Below, in pieces: positions 1 to 11,530 of a stretch of 64,000 bases of DNA. Under the pieces are notes generated by a model. The model was given only the letters and a program-made list of their open reading frames with translations, searched no databases and was not told the origin of the DNA. This DNA comes from Glandiceps talaboti (Eukaryota; Hemichordata; Enteropneusta; Spengelidae), in assembly GCF_964340395.1 (NCBI RefSeq), contig NC_135567.1:13878591-13942590 (forward strand). The letters are read 5' to 3'. The translations under genes were made by a program, and so were the position numbers. Position 1 is the first letter of the stretch, and each line of letters begins with the position of its first letter.

Positions 1-266
1 CATTACATATGCATATTCAATGATATGATTTATTTCTATGGTCAGCGTGTCACCTTGTAATGTGTCCGACAGATATACTGCAAACTTTACAACAAAACCT
101 ACCTGCAAGTTTGTACCACACCACTGCCACCACCTTGTCAAACACTTTATGTTTTACCGACAACATTCTTGTTATTTCTGTCATAAAGTAGAAGTTAATG
201 TTACTGGTAGGTGAATGTAAAGCTAATGATACCAAACAAACCCCAAGAACAGTTTGTCTGTCTATG

Positions 267-860
267 TCACTGATCCATAACTACGATATCTCTAGTGCAA
301 AGTATACTAGAGAAGTTGAACTACTCTAAACACTAGAGGGTGTAATAGGGAACTTGCAATCCAGACTGAGCATACTCAGATGCAAAGGACTATGGGATTA
401 TCTGTGGTTATTGTAATACCTAATCTGGAGCTACTGATAAAATAAACCTCCCGTAATGGTCAAGGTGACTATGAATTGATCATTTATTTACAAACAATGT
501 AACATTATTGTTTACAATGCTAATTGGGTAGTACTAGTATATCACATTTCCCATGATGCAACATTCAACATGGCGGGTTTGCAAGTTCCCTATTCTCCGT
601 CACTGATCCATAACTACGAAAGCTCTAGCGCAAAGTATACTATAGAAGATGTAACTACTCTAAAACACTAGAGGGCGTAATTCTCCATCATTGATCCATG
701 ACTACGATATCTCTAGCGCAAAGTATAATATAGAAGATGTAACTACTCTAAATTATTAGAGGGCGTAATTCTCCGTTACCGATCCGCAACTACGATAGCT
801 TTAGCGCAAAGTGTACTATAGAACATGAGCTACTCTAAAACACTAGAGGGCGTAATTCTA
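267..860. repeat. 88-bp tandem repeat, four units, interrupted by a MITE
   Basis: Units begin at TGATCC near 271, 604, 692 and 780 (88-bp steps for the last three) and share CTACGA, TCTAG.GCAAAGTATAC and CTAGAGGGCGTAAT. The first unit is separated from the second by the element at 346-592. A related CTAGAGGGCGCAATTCTA tail recurs near 940-960. Confidence 0.85.
346..592. mobile_element. 247-bp MITE with 14-bp perfect terminal inverted repeats
   Basis: Left end TAGGGAACTTGCAA (346-359) and right end TTGCAAGTTCCCTA (579-592) are exact inverted repeats. No coding capacity. It lies inside a tandem-repeat unit whose neighbours show the uninterrupted sequence GTAATTCTCC. TA at both outer ends would fit a Tc1/mariner-like target, but the duplication is not certain. 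Confidence 0.7.
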
Positions 861-1199
861 AAATGAGTACTAATTTCTCAGACTTACAAAATTCCCACTT
901 ACTATCGATAGCCATTTTAGTGTTAATCCAACTGCTTTACCACTAGAGGGCGCAATTCTACGAATGTCTATTAATAGTACTAATTTCAAAAAAATTGTTA
1001 TTCAAAGCATTGTCGTATTACATCATTTGTCTGTTTGTAACTTTTATCTAACTTCATTAAAGTTCATAAAATGTTCCAGTCATGCATTTTGTCGTAACCC
1101 ATGGGACAAACATGACTGGCTAGACGACAAATGTACGAGGTCGTTGGCATGGAAACCTAGTCATTCAGTCATCAGCCATGATTAAGAGATTATGTTTTG

Positions 1200-3320
1200 T
1201 GACGTTTTATTTATCAAAGTTCAAATGTCGTCATGGTGTCTACCTGTCGATTCTCAAGGGTCAGATTTATACTAGACATAAAATTTAGAATTTGTCGTCT
1301 AGAAATTGTGTCGTAAAACATTGCTTTTACTTACCTGTCAATTCTTTATGGTCAGACTGTAAGATTTTGAAACTGTCTGCCACATGGTGTTGTAAAAATG
1401 TCGTTCTCTCAAGTGAGATTTCCATACGACGTAAGATTTGGAAAGAGTATGCAAATTTTCATCGTAAAATATGAATTTTATCTAACTGTGGTTCTCATGT
1501 GAACTTTTCTTAAAGAATGTAAGATTTTGAAACTGTCTGCCACATGGTGTTGTAAAAATGTCGTTCTCTCAAGTGAGATTTCAATACGGCGGAAGATTTG
1601 GAAAGTGTATGCAAATTTTCATCGTAAAATATGAATTTTATCTAACACTCAGTTCTTTCAGGTGAACTTTTCATAAAATGTAAGATTTTGAAATGTCAGT
1701 TTTATCTACTTGTCTTCTCTCAGGTGAGATTGCCTTACGGCGTATGATTTTGAAACTGTATGCAAAATTTTCAGAATAAAACATGAATTTCATCTAAATC
1801 TCAGTTCTTTCAGGTGAACTTTCCATTGGACAAAAACGTTATAAAACCATGTACAACATTTTTGTTACAAAAAAGGTAAAAAAAATTTAGTGTACATATT
1901 TTCTCATGTAAGATTTAAATAAAGTAAAAGTCGTACGCAAAATTTACATCGTAAAAAGATTATTTGTTATCAAGCTGTATAGTCACAGTCTTTAGAAATT
2001 CATAAAATCTTGAAAACATTTATGAAATGTGTCATAACACGTACATTTTATTTTATCAATTCCCACAGGTGAAATTTCCATAAATAAGTAATCTTTTGAA
2101 ATCATAAAAACATAATTTGTTATCAAACTGTATAGTCACAGGTCAAATTTCCTTAGAAATTCATAAAATCTTGAAAACATTTGTGAAATGTGTGATAACA
2201 TATAAATTTTATTTCATCGATTCCCACAGGTGAAATTTCCATAAATAAATAATCTTTTGAAATCATATTTGTTACAGTTACATATCAAAATTAAGGTATC
2301 TATATATATATACAATTAGAAATTTCAAAAAACATTTTGTAAGACATTTGTAAAGTTTTTTGTCATAAAAATGTGAGTGTTATCTCCAGTTGATTTTCCC
2401 AGGTCAAATTTTCACAGAAGTTCATAAGATTTTGAAACCATTTATGAGATGTGTGTCGTAAAACACAAGATAAACCTACAGCTGTCAGATTTTGACAAAA
2501 GTTCGCAAGAATTTAAAACTACTTTCAACATTTATCTCCTATAAATGTTCAATTTTTATCTGCCAATCAATTCTGTGAAATTTATGTCATAAAACATAAG
2601 ATAAACCTACAGCTGTCAGATTTTGACAAAAGTTCACAAAAATTTAAAACCATTTTCTACATTCACATCCCATAAATGTTCAATTTTTATCTGCCAATCA
2701 GTTCCAAAAAACCATTTGTAAAATTTATGTACCAAAAAACGTCACTTTTATCAGCCAATCAATTCTCTTCGGTCAAATTTCCATAAAAGTATTTGTGAGA
2801 TTTGTGTCGTAAAACATACGTACTATCTCTTACCAATTCTCACAGGCCACATTTCAGAAGAAGTTCATCAAATTTTGATTCCATTTATGAAATTAATGTC
2901 ATAAAACATCGGTTAAGTCTACAGCTGTCAAATTTTGACAAAAAGTTCAGAAGATTTAAAAACCAAATGCTAAATTTATGGTCTTAAATTGTTTAATCAA
3001 TTCTCTCAAGTTAAAAGTACGCAAAGTTTAACAAATTCTTGGCAATGACTCCCAAATTTTTGCTGACATCTTGTCTGCATCAACAGGACTTTTAAACTGG
3101 TTGTAAAATTTGTGTTGTAAAACGATTAGTTATATGTATTATTCTGTCAAGTTTTCATCTAAATATTTACAACTTTGAAACGTTTATTAAATTCATGTCG
3201 TACGATGTAAAACAAGTTGTATCCACAAATGTTGAATTTTTCCTCTCGGATGTAAGACTTTGAAACCGTCTGTGAAATTAAATAGAGTGTCATAAAAAAT
3301 AACTTTTATCAAATACATGC
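1200..3320. repeat. Degenerate satellite-like region
   Basis: Loose tandem copies, roughly 100-160 bp, built around CAGGTGA.ATTTCC, GTAAGATTTTGAAA and TCGTAAAA(C/A)AT. One clean duplication has a 158-bp offset (about 1361-1490 against 1519-1640). Later copies change to the ACAGCTGTCAGATTTTGAC type. Short ORFs here follow the repeat and are not genes. The 860-1200 stretch before it holds nothing further recognisable. Confidence 0.7.
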
Positions 3321-3674
3321 TTGTGTGATTTTATTCGGTCAGATTACAGGTGAATGAAAGCTATCCAGGGTTTGACATTCCCGCGAGACTAATTCTTCTG
3401 ATTCAACATAAATTTATGAGGGTGATGAAATTGGCAACAATGTCTTCAAGTGGTCCGTCGAGAATCAAAGTTGCATATACGAGAGAGAAGCGAGGGGAAA
3501 ATGCACAAATGGCCAGTCTGATAAAATATATTTGTATGTTGTAGACAAATAATTCATGTACGACAGTTTTTCAAGTCATCTGTGATATTATATTCATTCA
3601 TTGCAGGAAAATACTGTAAAACTGGAAATTTTCGCTGAAGACTTATGTTTGCTTATTTCGCTAGAAACAAAATT

Positions 3675-5855
3675 GTTAAAATAAGTAGTGACTAAAATAC
3701 CTTCTTGTACATGAACACAATGTACCAGTCTAGTGTTTAGTAAAAATAAGTTCTGACTAAAATGCCTTCTTGTACATGAACACAATGTACCAGTCTGGTA
3801 ATTAGTAAAAATAAGTAGTGACTAAAATGCCTTCTTGTACATGAACACAGTGTACCAGTCTGGTGATTAGTAAAAATAAGTTCTGACTAAAATACCTTCT
3901 TGTACATGAACACAGTGTACCAGTCTAGTGATTAGTAAAAATAAGTAGTGACTAAAATACCTTCTTGTACATGAACACAGTGTACCAGTCTGGTGATTAG
4001 TAAAAATAAGTTCTGACTAAAATACCTTCTTGTACATGAACACAATGTACCAGTCTGGTAATTAGTAAAAATAAGTAGTGACTAAAATGCCTTCTTGTAC
4101 ATGAACACAATGTACCAGTCTGGTAACAAGTAAAAATAAGTAGTGACTAAAATGCCTTCTTGTACATGAACACAATGTACCAGTCTGGTAATTGGTAAAA
4201 ATAAGTAGTGACTAAAATACCTTCTTGTACATGAACACAATGTACCAGTCTGGTAACAAGTAAAAATAAGTAGTGACTAAAATACCTTCTTGTACATGAA
4301 CACAATGTACCAGTCTGGTAACAAGTAAAAATAAGTAGTGACTAAAATACCTTCTTGTACATGAACACAGTGTATTAGTCTGGTAATTAGTAAAAATAAG
4401 TAGTGACTAAAATACCTTCTTGTACATGAACACAATGTACCAGTCTAGTGTTTAGTAAAAATAAGTTCTGACTAAAATGCCTTCTTGTACATGAACACAA
4501 TGTACCAGTCTGGTAATTAGTAAAAATGAGTAGTGACTAAAATACCTTCTTGTACATGAACACAATGTACCAGTCTGGTAATTAGTAAAAATAAGTAGTG
4601 ACTAAAATACCTTCTTGTACATGAACACAATGTACCAATCTGGTAATTAGTAAAAATAAGTAGTGACTAAAATACCTTCTTGTACATGAACACAATGTAC
4701 CAGTTTAGTAATTAGTAAAAATAAGTAGTGACTAAAATGCCTTCTTGTACATGAACACAATGTACCAGTCTGGTAATTAGTAAAAATAAGTAGTGACTAA
4801 AATACCTTCTTGTACATGAACACAATGTACCAGTCTGGTAATTAGTAAAAATAAGTAGTGACTAAAATACCTTCTTGTACATGAACACAGTGTACCAGTC
4901 TAGTGATTAGTAAAAATAAGTAGTGACTAAAATACCTTCTTGTACATGAACACAGTGTACCAGTCTAGTGATTAGTAAAAATAAGTTCTGACTAAAATAC
5001 CTTCTTGTACATGAACACAGTGTACCAGTCTAGTGATTAGTAAAAATAAGTAGTGACTAAAATACCTTCTTGTACATGAACACAGTGTACCAGTCTGGTG
5101 ATTAGTAAAAATAAGTTCTGACTAAAATACCTTCTTGTACATGAACACAGTGTACCAGTCTGGTGATTAGTAAAAATAAGTTCTGACTAAAATGCCTTTT
5201 TGTACATGAACACAGTGTACCAGTCTGGTGATTAGTAAAAATAAGTTCTGACTAAAATGCCTTTTTGTACATGAACACAATGTACCAGTCTGGTGATTAG
5301 TAAAAATAAGTTCTGACTAAAATGCCTTTTTGTACATGAACACAGTGTACCAGTCTGGTGATTAGTAAAAATAAGTACTGACTAAAATGCCTTTTTGTAC
5401 ATGAACACAGTGTACCAGTCTGGTAATTAGTAAAAATAAGTTCTGACTAAAATGCCTTTTTGTACATGAACACAATGTACCAGTCTGGTGATTAGTAAAA
5501 ATAAGTTCTGACTAAAATGCCTTTTTGTACATGAACACAATGTACCAGTCTGGTGATTAGTAAAAATAAGTTCTGACTAAAATGCCTTTTTGTACATGAA
5601 CACAATGTACCAGTCTGGTGATTAGTAAAAATAAGTTCTGACTAAAATGCCTTTTTGTACATGAACACAATGTACCAGTCTGGTGATTAGTAAAAATAAG
5701 TTCTGACTAAAATGCCTTTTTGTACATGAACACAATGTACCAGTCTGGTGATTAGTAAAAATAAGTTCTGACTAAAATGCCTTTTTGTACATGAACACAA
5801 TGTACCAGTCTGGTGATTAGTAAAAATAAGTTCTGACTAAAATGCCTTTTTGTAC
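3675..5855. repeat. 65-bp minisatellite, about 34 copies
   Basis: Consensus contains TAAAAATAAG, a TAGTGACT or TTCTGACT variant, AAAATRCCTTCTTGTACATG, then AACACARTGTACCAGTCTGG. The CTTCTTGTAC landmark falls at 3701 and its last equivalent at 5846, exactly 33 periods of 65 with no length drift. Most early units are TAGTGACT type; late units (from about 5140) are nearly all TTCTGACT with CCTTTTTG. The last unit is interrupted by the element at 5856-6166 and resumes at 6172. Confidence 0.95.
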
Positions 5856-6166
5856 CACTGCATGAAAGGTTGGTGTTTCTGGTTCCGTATACATGATGGT
5901 CACATAACGGAATTGCTGAGAATCCGGAAATGCCGCATTTCTGTTGTACGACTGCCATGTACAGCGTGTTCATTTTAAGCCGGCCACCAACCAGTTTGCC
6001 CGGCTATTCAGCTGCTAAAAATTTAGAAATTACATGCAAAATTGGTTTTGTACTTTGATTATTTCAAAGCAAGCTGGCCGTCTGTTTTGGTCAATTTCCC
6101 ACCTATTTAAAACATTTTTGAACACCCTGCATGTATACGAAACCGGAAATGCCACTATCCATACAG
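5856..6166. mobile_element. 311-bp TIR element inserted in the last minisatellite unit
   Basis: The left end (CTGCATGAAAGG, TTTCTGGTTCCGTATACATG at 5876-5895) is an imperfect inverted repeat of the right end (CATGTATACGAAACCGGAAA at 6130-6149, then to 6166). TGTAC occurs on both sides (5851-5855 and 6167-6171), a possible 5-bp target duplication. No coding capacity is seen. Confidence 0.7.
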
Positions 6167-6199
6167 TGTACATAAACAAAATGTACCTGTCTGGTAATT

Positions 6200-8720
6200 A
6201 GAGAAAATTAGTCTTTGAGAACTTGCTGAAGACTGTAAAATTGCAAAATTTTGTAGTAGTGAAAATATCTAGGTTTGCAGTACTTCATTTTATGGAATTA
6301 TTGAAGTCAAAGAAAAGCCGCTATCATAAAAAATTTGGACTGTTGATGAAATATGAAAAGATAATACAATATTGTCCGGTTCTCAAAGCTGCTTTTGATC
6401 AAAAAAATAAATAATTAAATACACACATTGAAAATTATGAAAGCGGCTGCTTTTTAATGAAAATTAAAAAAACAGCTGAAATAAATAATGAAAAAATATT
6501 GAATGTTGTGAAAGCGGATGAAAATTAATAAACCTGTTGAAAAATGTAATCTTGTGTGAAAATATATGTTTACGTGTACGTCAGATAACCATGTAGGACA
6601 AAAATTTGGGGTACGAGTCACACAATAATAAATGTACACCCTATTGTAAATAAATACGTAAATATTTATTTATTTATTTTCAATTATGTTGCTTGATCCA
6701 AAGACCCTTTGTATATCATCCACATAATTGAAAATAAATAAATAAATATTTATACATATTGATCGATAACTAACACATGGAAGTAAGGAACGCGGTAGCA
6801 ACGAAGTAAGGCCTAATATAAATAATTGTGTGGTGTTCCAGTTACCTGACCCCACTTAGTTTTTCACTGCCGACCCTCAACCTTTTTTTACATATTCAAG
6901 AGAAAAAATAAGAAAATTGCAAAAATTGTGAAGTCTCGCAAGAAATAGTGGATACGGAAAATGACTTCAACTTAAATAGACAATATAAAACTGTTCTTCC
7001 AATCTGTAATGGCTGTACATCTGATGAGAAGAAACCAATAACACAGAGACCATATGGTAAACAATGGAAAACATAACTACCTGAACTAGACACTCATATA
7101 TGAAAAAAATATATAGTAAAATAAAATAAAAAATCTACCATCCCCGCCTATTTTAAAATTGAGCATAATCGGAACCACACAATTGTTTTTATTAATTGGG
7201 CCTAATATAGAGAATAATTGCTAAATATTCCAAACAAATTTTTCCAAGTTGGAGAATTAGATGTCATGAGTTCGTACGTCATTTGTCAACCCAAACAAGT
7301 TGGGCAAAAACAGAATTTGGGATGCAAGTGACTGCCAGCCAGAAAAATATATTAAAATGATTTCCAGATAAACATTTTCTGAGTGGGGAAGGGGAGGGGG
7401 AATGGATCAGAGGTAGTGGTGTTCACACTGAACGCCAAGTGAGCGGAAGGTCGTCAAAATGAAGAAAATTTTACAATGAAAAAATGTCATAATTTCTCTT
7501 AAACTATAAAATAATTGCTAGGTAGGTTAGTGGCATCAGCTAGTTACCAGTATCAATAGAATATGACAAAAATATATAAACAGGAAATTTCATGTATTGA
7601 TGGAAAGGAAATACCATGTACTATTAAGTTGTCGAGTTCTGAAAGCTACTGTATACTTCACAGAGAATAATTAATGAAATATGAATTGAATTCAAATACA
7701 TTGAAAACCACATGAAAGTGGTTGCTTTTAGCACAATATTAATAAACCTGTTGAAAAATGTCATTTTCTGTAAAAATAAGGTTTCTTTTATTACTCGTTA
7801 TTGGTAGGTATTGAAACGTTTTGCTAGAAAATTACAAAAAGTTGCTGCACAGTATGGTGTGCGAAGAACAATTTTTTGTGTGAATTTCCACCTGTGGTGG
7901 TATTGAAATATTTTGATGTAAATATGCCTTTTGTGTATAACCTTCCCACCTAACTAGTTTATGCACAATTTTATTTTTAACAAAATAGTCTGTTTTTTTT
8001 ATGAAATTCTTGCACATCATATTTTTATTTTACTGGTTTCCTTGAAAACAAAATGGTGTATTCTAAAATTTCTTATTTCTTATTTCAAAAGGATCAGGAA
8101 ATAGCTTTCTTATGGCAAAATTTTGAAGGATTTTACGAATGTCAAGAAAGTTGGTCCATGGGTTGGGCCATTTTGTCAAAATTGTAATTTAGCCTATAGG
8201 CTACAACATGCCTTTAGAGGATCAGTGTGTCGGTATTGAAATTCCGGGATCAGTGTTCCGTCATAATCAATGTCATGTCAACATCGTAATGGAACCTGAA
8301 TACGTTACGTCATCAATACATCATTAAATCTTAACGCAGACTACAAGATGTGATGTGAAATCTTTCTTGCAAACCAGAAGTGTTATTTCTTCACATATCA
8401 ACTAATCAAGGCAAACATCAAATAATCGAAAAACTGCCTTTCGGACTTAGATGTTCTTTCAATGATTTTGGTCTAAAATTATCTGTTAAGGAACCAAAAA
8501 ATTTAAAAAAATAAAAAAAAATATCAACACCATGTAATCAGAAAACGTTGTCGGGACTTTGAATTCATTGTTGTACGTACATGAATTGATACGATAAACA
8601 TTTACCAACTGATATGTAAACCCTCACCAGATATTGATCACATAGTTGACAAGAACAGGAAATAACATGAATCGATACTACGGTAGAAGTCATGAGGTGA
8701 TTCGGTATTCCGCAGTAAAA
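6200..8720. other. AT-rich non-coding stretch
   Basis: Apart from the hairpin at 6660-6751, I see only AT-rich sequence, short repeated phrases such as GAAAGCGGNTG..AATAAACCTGTTGAAAAATG (near 6515 and 7735), and no credible exon. Confidence 0.5.
6660..6751. repeat. 29-bp perfect inverted repeat (hairpin)
   Basis: The arm at 6660-6688 (ATTTATTTATTTATTTTC core ending CAATTATG) is exactly complementary to 6723-6751. The 34-nt loop includes TTGATCCAAAGACCC. It could be a small palindromic element; no target duplication is clear. Confidence 0.8.
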
Positions 8721-9300
8721 GTTGTGTCAGTGATTTTAGAATTTGTAATCACTAGACAAAATAATTCAAAATGTACTTGTTTTTAGATACGTTTAGTCAT
8801 AATTTTTGAAACATAATTTAAGAGCAGAGAACTGAAACTAGTCAATATGTTGAGACTGCAAGTAATTCTGTACTCTCTTGTCTCTGCGTTATTAATAATT
8901 TTGGAATCTGTAATATTTAGTCAAAAGGCGATAAAATGTTAAATGTATCTGGTTTTAGATATATTTAGATACATTAATCAGAATTTTCGGAAACATAATT
9001 TTTAAGAAAGCAGAAGCTTACTAAAGCTAATCGATATATTAAGACTCCAAGTAATTTTGCATTCACTAGTCACTTTGCCGTCAATATAATTTTGGAATTT
9101 GTAAGTCACGAGACGATAAAATGGTAAATTTATACGTTTAATCATAATTTTTGAAACATAATTTAAGACCAGAAGAACTGAAACTAATCAATGTGTTATG
9201 ACTGCAAGTAATTTTACATTCTGTAGTCACTGCGTTATCAATAATTTTAGAATTTGTAAGTCGAGAGATGATAAAATGATAAATTCATCTGTTTTTCATA
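8720..9300. repeat. Diverged tandem repeat, about 165-180 bp, roughly four units
   Basis: Recurring order: ATTTT.GAATTTGTAA, GATAAAATG, TTTTTAGATA, TCATAATTTTTGAAACATAATTTAAG, CAGA.GAACTGAAACTA.TCAATATGTT, GACTGCAAGTAATT, CACTGCGTTA. Units start near 8734, 8900, 9083 and 9244. Confidence 0.7.
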
Positions 9301-10387
9301 AATTTGGAAACAGAATTAAATTCTACAGGCACCCAAAGAAAACACAAGTTGAAGTACGTTAGAAATACTGTACATTTATGTCTGAAAGTGTTCAGACAGA
9401 ATGCCTACCCTAACTACTTGAACACTTATTTAGTTATTATGTATACATAAATTTGCATACAAGTTACATACAATTTGCATACAATTTGCATACATTTCCA
9501 TATTTAACTCCTATAGGAACAGTCAGCGTTCCTTCTTCCAGCCGAGTACACTTTTAGTGGTTTTCACTTAGCCAGTTGAGTCAACGGTAGTCTTAATATC
9601 TAACATTAAAAAAAGCAAAGCCTTGACAGTTCCACAGCAACGTGATATAGAGCGTGCTACATAGCCCTGTCACGTAGTCCCAACCCTGAATGGATCTCTG
9701 TAGCATTTGTGTTTGTTTGTTTGTGTGTATTTGTCTGTCTGCATAACAGAAAATCGCTGGGACGATTTCCCAGCACAAAAATTTAAAAGAAAAAGGAAAA
9801 AAAAAAAAAAAAAGCAAATATGAATGTGTGTAGTTAATGTCAACTCTGAGTTAAATTTATGACAGGTACAATGGGGGGTTTAGACACGACTTATCATTAG
9901 TGTCTGACACAAAATTCCATTTGATTACGTAAATGTGTTTAGTTTCCTAAGGAAGATAAAGAGGGTTCCAGGGTTAAAGTTCAGGGTTGCTAAATGATTG
10001 GAACAAATGAATGCTATGCTTATATTGGATGACTTTGGCATGTGATCTGTGTCAGGTACAAAAATTCAGTGTTAATGGAGTCCCAAATCCAGCTTATTAG
10101 TTTTACTACTTTATGATGCCTCATAGTGAAACTCCACTTATCTTCCGAATTAATCTTCGTATATTTTTCATGACAGGTGTTAGTCATCGAACAGAAAGTA
10201 GTAGTCCAGTGAAATAATTTGCATATTGAATATATTTGCATATATTTACATATCAATGTCCTCAGGGAACCAATCAGCTTACATTCTTCTAGTCTAGTAA
10301 ACATTGTATTGTGAATCAGTCGGCATATTTTGCGTGACAGGTATTAGTCATCGAATGGCAAAGGAGTGATAATTTTTCACTTAGAGG
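9300..10387. other. Non-coding, short duplicated phrases
   Basis: Contains TTTGCATAC repeats (9440-9500), a poly-A run (9780-9815), and two copies of a CATGACAGGTGTTAGTCATCGAA phrase (near 10170 and 10333), each near TTTGCATAT-rich DNA. No gene recognised. Confidence 0.5.
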
Positions 10388-10656
10388 CTACTTGAGTCTC
10401 GGAAATGTAACTTTGTACTTCTCAAAAAGATACTGTTTGACAAGATCTGACAGAAAAGATGACATCACTTTTAAACTGATCAACGCATGCCGACAGATTT
10501 GGACGGATTGTCGGTCTTCACCCGAGGCAGTTATAAGAATGTGTTCACCACTTTTCAGAAACAAAAGAAATGTGTTTCTATGGCAACAAAGTACTTGAGT
10601 TTGATACCGATACATTGACAAAACTCGGGCATCTTTCAGGAGCATTCTTTTGGAAT
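10388..10656 (-). CDS. Candidate minus-strand exon, hypothetical protein
   Basis: On the minus strand a strong polypyrimidine acceptor (ATTCTTATTTTAG) precedes an open frame starting at 10656, reading SKRMLLKDARVLSMYRYQTQ, then CCHRNTFLLFLKSGEHILI, and ending FPRLK followed by TAG at 10388-10390. The alternating hydrophobic strand and helix pattern resembles the middle of longin-type domains (HPS1, MON1, FUZ type), but no diagnostic motif is present. The open frame extends a further 148 bp upstream to 10804, which looks non-coding. It may be a terminal exon or a pseudogene piece. Confidence 0.35.
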
Positions 10657-10984
10657 CTAAAATAAGAATAAAATGGCTGTTGGGTATCAGTAAAATAAAA
10701 GAAAATAGGAACTGAAATACAGCAACGGTATAAACAGCGGGACCTGGGACCACTAATTCTTTCAACAGGACCTCTGGATTTTTTAAGGCACTGGTCCGGG
10801 GCACAAAATGATTTGTTCACCCCTGATGGCTGAATATAAATAAGCAATATAACAGAATAATATTTGATTTTTGCTTGTACCAGTATTTCTATGTTTGGTT
10901 ACGGTAAACATAAATAATAGCTTTATATAGAATATGTCAACATTTTGAAACAAATCCATTTATTAATACCCAGTTGCATTTATA

Positions 10985-11530
10985 AAAGAAAAATTAAAAA
11001 TTGACGTAAATTTCTTGAGAAGGGTTATTTTTATGATTTGAATATAAAATAAACGTATGACATGTCAAGTTTTTTTTTAATATTGAATTTGTTTGAATAC
11101 TTTTGGCAGAACACTTAAGAGCGATTTGAGCCTTAAATCAAATGAACCAAAAAATTTAAGAAAAAATAGCAAATTTGTTTATTTGACAGCAAACAGTTAT
11201 ATGTCAACAAAATTTTTGATACGAATTTGTTCAAAATTGTTATTTCAATGATTTGAATCTAAAATTAAGTTGAAATAAGCCAAAAAAATTCAGAAAAAAA
11301 AATAGATTTGTTTATCTGACAGCATACGACAAGTATAGAATATTTCAACAAAATTTTGACACAAATTCGTTTAAAATTGTTATTTCACTGATTTGAATCT
11401 AAAATTAAGTGGCGATGAACCAAAAACTTACAGAAAAAATATCAAATTCGCGTGTTTGACAGCAAACGACTTGTACAAAATATGTCAACAAAATTTTGAC
11501 AGATATTCATGCAGGAGGGTTATTTAATAA
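10985..11530. repeat. Diverged tandem repeat, about 135 bp, three to four units
   Basis: Units share TTGACAGCAAACGAC, ATGTCAACAAAATTTTGACA, TTCAAAATTGTTATTTCA, TGATTTGAATCTAAAATTAAGT. The GACAGC landmark is at 11185, 11318 and 11458. The phrases are shared with arrays at 14.5-15.3 kb and 54.2-54.7 kb. Confidence 0.7.

Noticed and set aside
10388-10804. Full 138-codon version of the minus ORF
   Set aside because: Only the part downstream of the ATTCTTATTTTAG acceptor (10656) looks coding; the upstream 148 bp reads as chance open frame.
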